In this document: positions 50,969 through 57,792 of the stretch, piece after piece
Layout: each line of letters begins with the position of its first letter
How positions within the stretch are numbered: position 1 is the stretch's first letter
DNA from: Streptomyces iranensis
GTDB lineage: Bacteria; Actinomycetota; Actinomycetes; Streptomycetales; Streptomycetaceae
NCBI RefSeq assembly: GCF_017874715.1
Contig: NZ_JAGGLR010000010.1
Span: forward strand, 124,001-188,000
Length of the DNA stretch: 64,000 nucleotides
Direction of reading: 5' to 3'
Made by a program: the position numbers and the translations under genes
The notes under the pieces: generated by a model
Told to the model about the DNA's origin: nothing
What the model saw: the letters and a program-made list of their open reading frames with translations, nothing else
Databases searched by the model: none

Positions 50969-53148
50969 TGGGTTCGGTGTACGGAGCCGTCGACCCCGCG
51001 GTACACGGCGTCGACCGCCCCGTCCGGGCCCGCGACCGCGCCGTCCGGGCCCGCGACCGCCCCGTCCGGGCCCGCGACCGCCCCGAGCGCACCGTCGAAC
51101 GCGCCGCTGGGGAACTCCGGCCGCTTGCTCCACCCCTCCCAGTCGCCGTGTCCGTACCGCCGCTGCCAGAGCGTGTAGTCGGCGCCCCGCGCGTACAGCA
51201 CCACCGCGTCGCCCACGGCGACCAGCGTCGGGCTGCCGCTCACCGTCCCGCCGAGCGAACTCCACTCCGACCACTGCCCGGAGGCGTCGCGCGACCGCGT
51301 CCACACCTCGTCCGCCGAGGTCCGGACGGCCACATGGATCCGGCCCCGTGCGTCCACGACGGCCGAGGGCCTGCCGTACGTCGGCCGGTCGCCCGGCGCG
51401 CCCAGCGACGACCAGCCGGACGACGGCCCCCGCTGGCTGATCCGCCCGTCCGCGCCGCGCGCGGTCAGCGTCCAGTGCGTCCCGTCGGTGAACGCCACCG
51501 AGGGCGCGTCGGTCAGCTTCCCGCCGAGGGCCTGCCAGCCGCCCCAGCGCCCGTGCGCGAAGACCCGCCGGTACGCCCGGGAGTCGGCGCCCCGCACGAA
51601 GACGTCGATCCGCCCGCCCGCCGAGGCGTGGGCGGCGGGCTGGCCGAGGATCCTCCCGTGCGCCGGGCCGCCGAGATCCTTCGTCCGCGGCCTGCCGTCG
51701 CCGCCGTCGTCCGTGTGCTGGACGAGGGTGCCGCCCGGTCCGCGGAAGAAGGTGGTCAGCGTGTCGCCTTCGCGTACGACGGCCGGGCTCGCCGAGGTCT
51801 TCCGGCCCAGGTCCGCGCCGGGGAGGGCGTCCTCGCCGGTGAGCGTGAGGAACGCGGTGCCGTGCGCCGGCACCTCGACCGTGTACGACCCGGTGTGCGT
51901 CCCGCGGCCGGCACGTGCACGCAGGTCGCGGACCGCGACCGGGCCGCCCAGCGCCACGTCGGAGAAGGTCACCGTGCGCTCGGCGGGCCGGTCCGAGCGG
52001 TTGAGCAGGACGACGGCGCGCCGACCGTGACCCGAGAGGGCCTTGCTGTAGACGTCGCCGACGGAGTCGGTGGCCACCCGCACGCCCTGGACGGCCAGCG
52101 GGTCCTGGTCGACGGCGATGATCTCCGGGTTGCGCAGCGTGCGGAGCATCGAATCGGACAGGGAGCGGGGGTCGGAGCCGATGACCAGCGGGGAGCCCAT
52201 CTCGGCCCACATCACCAACTGCGTGGTGGACTCCTCCTCCGTCAGCTCCAGTGAGCCGTCGACCATGCGGCGCATGGGGATGAGGTAGTCGGGGTCGTTG
52301 TAGTGACCGGGTCCCTGCGCCTCGGGGTGCCAGGCGTTGGCGTCCATGTTGCGCAGCACATTGGGCCACTGACCGGGGCTCGGGGTGCCCCAGGCGATAT
52401 CGGTGCCGGTGCGCCAGGAGTCCGCGATCGTCGGGGCGTAGGCGTAGGCGTTGTGCGCGTCCTGCTCGGGGGTGTGCGGCAGGCCCCAGTCGTCGGTGAG
52501 CGGATTGCACAGGTTCAGCAGCATCCGGCGTCCGGACTTCGCGACCGCGTCGCCGAACTCCTTGAAGGCCGGACCCGGATCGAGCTTCTCGCCGATGCCG
52601 CACAGGAAGTCGACCTTGATCGCGTCAATCTTCCAGTCCGCGAACTGCCGGGCGTCCTCGGTGTAGTGGCCACGGCTGCCGAGGCCGCAGCTCTTGCCGC
52701 CGTCGTAGGTGCCGGCGTCGGTGTAGATACCGGCCCGCAGACCGCGCTGGTGCAGATAGGAGACGAGGGCCGGGATACCGGAGGGGAAGCGGTCCGGGTG
52801 AGCCGCCAGCCGCCCCCGCCCGTCACGCGGGGTGTCGGCCTGCCAGCCGCCGTCCAGCCACACGATGTCGTAACCGCTGTCGCGCAACCCGCTGCTGACG
52901 AGCCGGTCCGCGACCGCGCGCACCTCCTTCTCGGTGGGCGCGCCCAGTCCGTAGTACGTGTTCCAGCCCATGTAGGGCGTTGGGGCGAGCCCGCTGTCGT
53001 AGTAGTCGGGCGCGCCTTGGTCCACGGCCGGATCGGCCGCGGCCGTCGGCACCGCGGTCGCGGCCAGGACCACGGCGATCGCGGTCGCGACGGCGCCGCG
53101 GACGAGGGTGCGGTGACGGGGTCTCCGTGCGGGCTGGGGTGACGTCAC
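50959..53148 (-). CDS. secreted GH27 alpha-galactosidase with C-terminal lectin-like propeller
   Basis: The 729-residue protein has a Sec signal (hydrophobic 'GAVATAIAVVLAATAVPTAAA'). A GH27 barrel follows (about 50-340; 'PYMGWNTYYGLG', 'WLDGGWQ', nucleophile D180 in 'KVDFLCG', acid/base D250 in 'RTGTDIAWG'), then a beta-sandwich (about 340-430). From about 440 to 700 there are Trp/Gly-rich repeats ('GGWQALGGKLTDAPSVAF', 'GWSSLGAPGDRPTYGRPSAV', 'WSEWSSLGGTVSGSP'), as in PLL-type carbohydrate-binding propellers. 'AGPDGAV' is repeated near the end. It should free galactose from extracellular galactosides or galactomannan. Confidence 0.9.
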   Translation of the reverse strand: MTSPQPARRPRHRTLVRGAVATAIAVVLAATAVPTAAADPAVDQGAPDYYDSGLAPTPYMGWNTYYGLGAPTEKEVRAVADRLVSSGLRDSGYDIVWLDGGWQADTPRDGRGRLAAHPDRFPSGIPALVSYLHQRGLRAGIYTDAGTYDGGKSCGLGSRGHYTEDARQFADWKIDAIKVDFLCGIGEKLDPGPAFKEFGDAVAKSGRRMLLNLCNPLTDDWGLPHTPEQDAHNAYAYAPTIADSWRTGTDIAWGTPSPGQWPNVLRNMDANAWHPEAQGPGHYNDPDYLIPMRRMVDGSLELTEEESTTQLVMWAEMGSPLVIGSDPRSLSDSMLRTLRNPEIIAVDQDPLAVQGVRVATDSVGDVYSKALSGHGRRAVVLLNRSDRPAERTVTFSDVALGGPVAVRDLRARAGRGTHTGSYTVEVPAHGTAFLTLTGEDALPGADLGRKTSASPAVVREGDTLTTFFRGPGGTLVQHTDDGGDGRPRTKDLGGPAHGRILGQPAAHASAGGRIDVFVRGADSRAYRRVFAHGRWGGWQALGGKLTDAPSVAFTDGTHWTLTARGADGRISQRGPSSGWSSLGAPGDRPTYGRPSAVVDARGRIHVAVRTSADEVWTRSRDASGQWSEWSSLGGTVSGSPTLVAVGDAVVLYARGADYTLWQRRYGHGDWEGWSKRPEFPSGAFDGALGAVAGPDGAVAGPDGAVAGPDGAVDAVYRGVDGSVHRTQFK
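51021..51083. repeat. 21-bp tandem repeat inside the GH27 gene
   Basis: Three consecutive 21-bp units (starting 51021, 51042, 51063; CGTCCGGGCCCGCGACCGC core) encode the repeated AVAGPDG heptapeptides in the last propeller blade. Confidence 0.9.
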
Positions 53149-53254
53149 GTGCCTCTCCCGATGGTTGGGAAGCAGGAAGGAGACGTGACGCGGCCGCGCC
53201 CTCCGACGGCGTCGGCGGCGTCACGGCAAGGACTGTGGCCCGTGGCCGAAACCC

Positions 53255-53284
53255 TGTCAAGAATTATTCCTAATTTATTTAAAC
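53255..53284 (-). promoter_or_regulatory. AT-rich element and -35 of the GH27 gene (copy 2)
   Basis: On the minus strand AAATAAATTAGGAAT (53280 to 53266) is followed after 5 bases by TTGACA (53260 to 53255) and a weak -10 (CACAGT, 53237-53232) at 17-bp spacing, about 107 bases before the GH27 ATG. It is the same arrangement as copy 1. No other gene is seen in 53149-53372. Confidence 0.65.
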
Positions 53285-53372
53285 AGCCCCCTGCCCCACC
53301 GAGGATCGAGACGGCCCCATGCCACACCCCACCGAACCCGCGTACACGCGGGCCCCGGAGGGGGCGTCGTGC

Positions 53373-53615
53373 TCAGCCGTCGTCCGAGGGGTGCCGTGCG
53401 GCCTTCTTGACCGCGGCTTCCAGGTCGAAGCGGTTGAGCCCGTTCTCCTGGGCGTGCTCGGTAATGGCGGCCTGGATCGTCGCGGCGGCCGTGAACCAGC
53501 TCTGCCGCTGGGCGGCGTGCTCGGGCCCGTCGAGGCTGGTGAGCTTGGCGTGCTCGGCGTCAGCTGCTGTCTGGAGTTCGATGAGTCTGCCGAGAATATC
53601 CACGCGATGGATCAT
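53373..53615 (-). CDS. small helical protein, unknown function
   Basis: The 80-residue protein is almost entirely alpha-helical ('ILGRLIELQTAADAEHAKL', 'TIQAAITEHAQENGLNRFDLEAAVKKAA'), with no membrane segment or cysteine. It is preceded by an AT-richer stretch and lies at the edge of the accessory island. No family recognised; possibly a small partner protein of the neighbouring HAD/regulator genes. Confidence 0.5.
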   Translation of the reverse strand: MIHRVDILGRLIELQTAADAEHAKLTSLDGPEHAAQRQSWFTAAATIQAAITEHAQENGLNRFDLEAAVKKAARHPSDDG

Positions 53616-53652
53616 AAATCCGACACACCCGATACCCGCGCGGGTGCCTCCC

Positions 53653-54324
53653 TTACCTCATCAGGAGCTTCAGCATCCTCCCCGTATCCGTAAGATCTTC
53701 GACGACTTCCGTAGCACCGGCAGCCCGTAGATCGCTCGCACTGGTACGCCCGGTAGCCACCCCGATCACCCGGACGCCACAGCTCAACCCACCCGCGACG
53801 TCGTATGGAGTGTCTCCAACAAGGACGGCGTCTTCTGATGGCACCTGAGCACGCTGCAGGGCAGTGCGTACCAGCTGCGGACGCTCGTCTGCATCCTCGC
53901 CGAAGGCACCGATCGTCAGGTCGATGTGCTGGTCGAGCCCGAAGGCCATCAGCTTCACCTCTGCAGCTGCCCGGACGTTGCCGGTCATTACGGTCTGCGT
54001 GACCTCGCGATGCGCTGCGAGGGCCGCCAGTAGCAACGGCGCCCCAGGGAGGGCGTGCCCGCGCTCGCGTAGCTCGGCCGCCCGCCGGACGTGCGCGGCA
54101 CCGAGTGCTTGGGCGAACTCCTCGAAGAGTGCCCGGTTGTCCGGCAGACCGTGCAGTTCCAGCGTCTCCCGGAGGATGACCGGCTCGGTCGACCCGTCGA
54201 TCTTCGCCTGCTCCCGCATGGGTTGACCGGTAACCTCCTCGAAGGCTTCAGCCCAGAGTTCACGGCCGACCCCTCGGGTATCTACGAGTGTGTGGTCGAT
54301 GTCCCACAACACGAGCAGCGACAC
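53653..54324 (-). CDS. HAD-family hydrolase (phosphoglycolate-phosphatase-like)
   Basis: The 223-residue protein has motif I 'LWDIDHTLVDT' (nucleophile Asp and general-acid Asp), a helical cap domain, motif II 'VMTGN', and motif IV 'LVGDTPYDVAGG'. It probably dephosphorylates a small metabolite. The GTG at 54324 follows GGAAGGCGAGG, a good ribosome-binding site. It is divergent from the XRE regulator gene, with which it shares an 82-bp promoter region. Confidence 0.85.
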   Translation of the reverse strand: MSLLVLWDIDHTLVDTRGVGRELWAEAFEEVTGQPMREQAKIDGSTEPVILRETLELHGLPDNRALFEEFAQALGAAHVRRAAELRERGHALPGAPLLLAALAAHREVTQTVMTGNVRAAAEVKLMAFGLDQHIDLTIGAFGEDADERPQLVRTALQRAQVPSEDAVLVGDTPYDVAGGLSCGVRVIGVATGRTSASDLRAAGATEVVEDLTDTGRMLKLLMR

Positions 54325-54406
54325 TGCCTCGCCTTCCGATCGTTGGATACCGGCCCCGTTGGTGACGCGCACCATGCGCTGAGTGGGGATACGTACGGAG
54401 GTAGGC

Positions 54407-55606
54407 ATGGTCGCATCCGATCTGCCAGTCGGCGACAGGATCAGGCACTATCGCGGCGAACGGCGACAGGACGTTGTGGCCGGGCTCGCCGGTATCTCTC
54501 CCGACTACCTGTCCCAGATCGAACGGGGGCTCAAGATCCCGTCCCTGCCGATCCTGCACGCCATCGCCCAGGAGCTCGGAGTGCCCACCGCCGCACTGCT
54601 CGCTGACACGCCCACGCCCAGCCGCGTGCCCCCGGACACCACCGAGCCCGCGATCGTGCAGGCGCTCATGGGCTACGGGCCACCTCGCAGCGCCCCCGCT
54701 GCCGCGCCGACAGCGCTACGCGAGCGTGTGGAGAGCGCCTGGCGAGCCTGGCAAAGCAGCCAGTCACGGTTCACCGACATGGCTGGTGTCTTGCCCAGCC
54801 TGATCGCTGATGCCGAGCACGCTGCGCGGGCCCACCGGTCAGCCGAGGACACCGGCCGACGCCGGGACGTCATGCGCGTGACGGCTGACCTCTACTTCCT
54901 GCTGCGGTCGTACCTGCGACGCACTGGGCGTGTGGATCTGTCGATGATGGCTGCCGATCGGGCGGTAAGGGCAGCCGAGGAGGCAGACGATCCGCTGCGG
55001 ATAGCGGCTGCTCAGTGGAACCTGGGACACGTTCTCCTGGCAGCGCAGGAACCAGATGGCGCCGAGCAGGTCGCGCTACGCGCTGTCGAGGAACTACGCC
55101 AGGTGCCCATGTCCGCCTCGGATCGGGTCGCGATGTCGGGTGCGCTCCAGCTGGTGGCGGTCGTCGCCGAAGCCAGGCACCGCAACTGGTCGGCGGCGCG
55201 GGAACGCCTGCGCACCCAGGCCCGCCCAGCGGCTAGGAAGGTCGGAGAGGGAAACATCATGTGGACCGTGTTCGGTCCCACCAACGTGGACCTGCACGAA
55301 GTCAGTATCGAAATGGAAGCAGGCGAGGCGAGCGAGGCGCTGCATGTCGCGGACGAGGTGGACACCAGCGGCCTCCCGTCAATGGAGCGGTCGTTCACCT
55401 TCAATCTCGAGGTAGCCCGCTGCCACAACCTGCGCCGCGAGGACGCCGCGGTGCTCTTGAGTCTGCTGGAGCTGGAGGACTTGGCGCCGGAGGATCTGGC
55501 GCGTACTCCCTTGGCGCGAGAGCTGATGCTCACGGTGATCCGACGCGGCCGGGCCATGCACGCCCGCCAGGCGGAGAAGTTGGCAGAGCGGGTCGGAGTC
55601 TTCTGA
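54407..55606 (+). CDS. XRE-type regulator with TPR-like C-terminal domain
   Basis: The 399-residue protein has an N-terminal Cro/C1 helix-turn-helix ('GDRIRHYRGERRQDVVAGLAGISPDYLSQIERGLKIPSLPIL', about 8-50) and a long all-helical TPR-like region. This architecture is common for Streptomyces cluster-situated regulators that sense a peptide or small ligand. ACGGAGGTAGGC before the ATG fixes the start. It is the likely controller of the downstream genes to 58.9 kb. Local GC appears lower than in the flanking core genes. Confidence 0.85.
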   Translation: MVASDLPVGDRIRHYRGERRQDVVAGLAGISPDYLSQIERGLKIPSLPILHAIAQELGVPTAALLADTPTPSRVPPDTTEPAIVQALMGYGPPRSAPAAAPTALRERVESAWRAWQSSQSRFTDMAGVLPSLIADAEHAARAHRSAEDTGRRRDVMRVTADLYFLLRSYLRRTGRVDLSMMAADRAVRAAEEADDPLRIAAAQWNLGHVLLAAQEPDGAEQVALRAVEELRQVPMSASDRVAMSGALQLVAVVAEARHRNWSAARERLRTQARPAARKVGEGNIMWTVFGPTNVDLHEVSIEMEAGEASEALHVADEVDTSGLPSMERSFTFNLEVARCHNLRREDAAVLLSLLELEDLAPEDLARTPLARELMLTVIRRGRAMHARQAEKLAERVGVF

Positions 55607-55620
55607 CCGGCGAGCTTGTG

Positions 55621-55649
55621 GTTCACCCGAACTGACAGCTCGGGTGAAC
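55621..55649 (+). promoter_or_regulatory. 10-bp perfect inverted repeat, terminator or operator
   Basis: GTTCACCCGA (55621-55630) pairs perfectly with TCGGGTGAAC (55640-55649) across a 9-base loop, directly after the regulator stop and about 60 bases before the next start. It could be a weak terminator or a binding site of the XRE regulator. Confidence 0.5.
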
Positions 55650-55709
55650 AGCCCCAGACGTCTTTACGGTCAGTCATCACCCGATCACCGATGATGTCCG
55701 GGGGCTACT

Positions 55710-56318
55710 GTGCCGACGAATCCCCAAGTCCTGCCGTGGACACCGCCGAACACCGAAGACGTCGAGGCGTTACCGGTCGGCACATGGTGGGACGCCGTGT
55801 CCGCGCCCACCAGCGTCGCGGACCGCGCCCTGGAACTGCTCGGTGACCAGTCCGGAGCGGTCATCCAGGACGACACCTACGGCAAGACGTACTGGCTCAT
55901 CGCGATCGGCACGGACACCCCCCGCGGGTGGCGGATGCGCCAGGTCCGCGTCCTCACCGAGCTCGCCGACGAGGGCACCCTCCTCGGCGTACCGCCCGCG
56001 TCCTGGGGGCCTGAACACCGAACCTACTGGCGGATCCCGCTCGGCCCCGGACAGTACCTGACCGACACCCATCACCTGGTGCCCGCCCTGCGCCAGGCCC
56101 TGGATGCCGTCCTCGGCCCGGAACCGGACGGCCGACAGCTCTGCTACCGCTGCCAACTCCCCACCGACGAACCGGTCCCAGTGTCCATAGAGCACAGCGG
56201 CAGTGTCGCCAGCGCGGCCGTCTACGCCTGCCCGACCCACGCCCGGGACTACCCGCGCGATTCCGTCGCCCAGGCCGCCGCCATGCGCCGCGCGCTCGAC
56301 CGGGGCAGGACCCGATGA
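55710..56318 (+). CDS. Cys-rich accessory protein of unknown function
   Basis: The 202-residue soluble protein has a first half with aromatic residues ('VGTWWDAV', 'KTYWLIAIGTD', 'EHRTYWRIPLGPGQYL') and a C-terminal zinc-ribbon-like part ('LCYRCQLPTD', then 'AVYACPTHARDYPRD'). It starts with GTG after CCGGGGG. Codon 21 (55770-55772) is TTA, suggesting bldA-dependent expression. It overlaps the next gene by 4 bases. I do not recognise the family; companionship with an XRE regulator is typical of Streptomyces accessory loci. Confidence 0.6.
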   Translation: MPTNPQVLPWTPPNTEDVEALPVGTWWDAVSAPTSVADRALELLGDQSGAVIQDDTYGKTYWLIAIGTDTPRGWRMRQVRVLTELADEGTLLGVPPASWGPEHRTYWRIPLGPGQYLTDTHHLVPALRQALDAVLGPEPDGRQLCYRCQLPTDEPVPVSIEHSGSVASAAVYACPTHARDYPRDSVAQAAAMRRALDRGRTR

Positions 56319-56710
56319 CGGCCCCCGAGCAGGCGACGGTCTCGGCCCTGGTGGACCCCGACACGCTCACCCACGCCCAGACCAGCGGCTGGGACTGCGT
56401 GCTCTGCGGCCTACGCCTGACCGACGCGCCCAGTCGGCCGCTGGGCACCGTAACGGTCAAACGCGGCTCTGCCCACATGGTCTACGAGGTGTGGGCCTGC
56501 GCCCCCACCTGCGGCGCGGAGCCCGCGCCGCCGGAGCCCGAGCCGACGGCCTGGAGCCGCTGGCTTGGCCACGCCGTGGACTGCCCCGGCTGCCGGACCG
56601 GCGAGCGGTGTGCCGCCGGGGGCGCCCTGTACCGCGAGGTACGGGCCAACCTCCCCGAAGGGGCGCAGCCACCCCCACCCCGCCGGAAGAGCCCGGGAGA
56701 CCCCCGATGA
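56315..56710 (+). CDS. Cys-rich (zinc-ribbon-like) accessory protein
   Basis: The 131-residue protein has 'WDCVLCGLRL' and, after about 35 residues, 'WACAPTCG', then 'CPGCRTGERC': at least three Cys pairs that could bind zinc. Its C-terminus is Pro-rich. Both ends overlap neighbours by 4 bases (ATGA), so it is co-translated with the genes on either side. Function unknown. Confidence 0.6.
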   Translation: MTAPEQATVSALVDPDTLTHAQTSGWDCVLCGLRLTDAPSRPLGTVTVKRGSAHMVYEVWACAPTCGAEPAPPEPEPTAWSRWLGHAVDCPGCRTGERCAAGGALYREVRANLPEGAQPPPPRRKSPGDPR

Positions 56711-56850
56711 GGCCCCACCGACAGACCCCCGCAGTGCGGGCCGGGCTGCTCGTCTTCCGCGCTGCCCGGATGGGCCTGCTGCTCGTCGCGCTCACCGCGC
56801 TGCCGGTCCCCGCAGTCTGGCTCTGCTTCGCGAGCAACCCGGCCCCATAA
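56707..56850 (+). CDS. small single-span membrane peptide
   Basis: The 47-residue peptide has a basic N-terminus (MRPHRQTPAVRAG) and one hydrophobic span ('MGLLLVALTALPVPAVWLCF'). The start overlaps the preceding stop (ATGA), supporting real translation. It is not a plausible graspetide precursor because it lacks an acidic/Thr-rich core. Unknown function. Confidence 0.5.
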   Translation: MRPHRQTPAVRAGLLVFRAARMGLLLVALTALPVPAVWLCFASNPAP

Positions 56851-56928
56851 GCCGGGTGGGTCGCTGGTGTTCCGGGCCCCGTACCGGACGACGGCGTCAG
56901 CGGCCCACCCTCCTACCCCCTGCGGCAG

Positions 56929-57792
56929 GTGCAGCCGGGACAGTCACCGGTCGCAGGGCAGGGACCCGGCCCCGACCATACGTCGTGGGAGGGCGCGTTA
57001 CGTGGTCAGCACCGGGACGTCTCTCTCACCGAGGTCCGGTCGGTGTACTACCGGCGCCCCGGCGCCCACCGGCTCCATCCGGACATGTCCGAGCAGGACG
57101 CGCGATGGGCCCAGGCAGAGGCGCATGCCGGGTTCAATGGGCTGCTGTACACGCTGCCCGCCCTGTGGGTGAACCACCCGAACCGAAACGCCCTGGCTGC
57201 GTTCCCGCCCGTCGCCCTGGCCGCGGCGGCCCGCAGCGGACTGTCCGTACCCCGGACGCTGATCACCAACGACCTGGCCGAGGCCCGTGAGTTCGTCGCC
57301 GCGCTGCCCGGCGAAGTCGCCGCGTACAAGGCACTCGGCACCACCCACCCCAGCGACCACGACGACCGCCCACAGGCCCTGTGGACCACACAGGTCCGGC
57401 CCGGCGAGATCGACGAGTCCGTCGGGCGCACCGCCCACCAGTTCCAGGAGTGGGTGGACAAGGCATACGAGGTGCGGCTCACCGCCGTTGGGTGTCAGCT
57501 GTTCGCCGCCGAGATCCACGCCGGGTCAGCAGCCTCCCGCCTCGACTTCCGGGCGGACTACGACAGCCTGACATACAAGCCGTGCGAGCTGCCCAAGCAC
57601 ATCGCTCGGGGCGTCCACATGCTCATGTTCACGTTCGGCCTGCGATACGCCGCCCTGGACTTCCTCGTTAACCCACAGGGGCGCTGGCACCTGATCGAGG
57701 TAAATCCGAACGGGCAGTGGGGATTCGTCCCCGACCTGAGAGCGCCCATCACCCGAGCACTCGCTGACCTACTCGAGAGGGCCCACCCGTGA
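56929..57792 (+). CDS. tgmB: ATP-grasp peptide maturase (TgmB-like), N-terminally short
   Basis: ATP-grasp ligases of this subgroup form ester or amide cross-links in RiPP precursors (graspetides). Recognisable elements are 'VSLTEVRSVYYRRP', 'LPALWVNHPNRNALA', 'AAARSGLSVPRTLITND', 'AHQFQEWVDKAYEVRLTAVG', 'AAEIHAGS', and 'ALDFLVNPQGRWHLIEVNPNGQWGF' with the metal-binding E and N. The usual 50-60-residue pre-ATP-grasp segment is missing or scrambled: no start exists upstream before the TAA at 56848-56850 except GTG 56929. Codon 24 is TTA (56998-57000). It overlaps the methyltransferase gene (GTGA). Confidence 0.75.
   Translation: MQPGQSPVAGQGPGPDHTSWEGALRGQHRDVSLTEVRSVYYRRPGAHRLHPDMSEQDARWAQAEAHAGFNGLLYTLPALWVNHPNRNALAAFPPVALAAAARSGLSVPRTLITNDLAEAREFVAALPGEVAAYKALGTTHPSDHDDRPQALWTTQVRPGEIDESVGRTAHQFQEWVDKAYEVRLTAVGCQLFAAEIHAGSAASRLDFRADYDSLTYKPCELPKHIARGVHMLMFTFGLRYAALDFLVNPQGRWHLIEVNPNGQWGFVPDLRAPITRALADLLERAHP

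Noticed and set aside
56707..56850. Small peptide as graspetide precursor
   Set aside because: It is a basic, single-span membrane peptide without an acidic or Thr-rich core or the usual leader motif.
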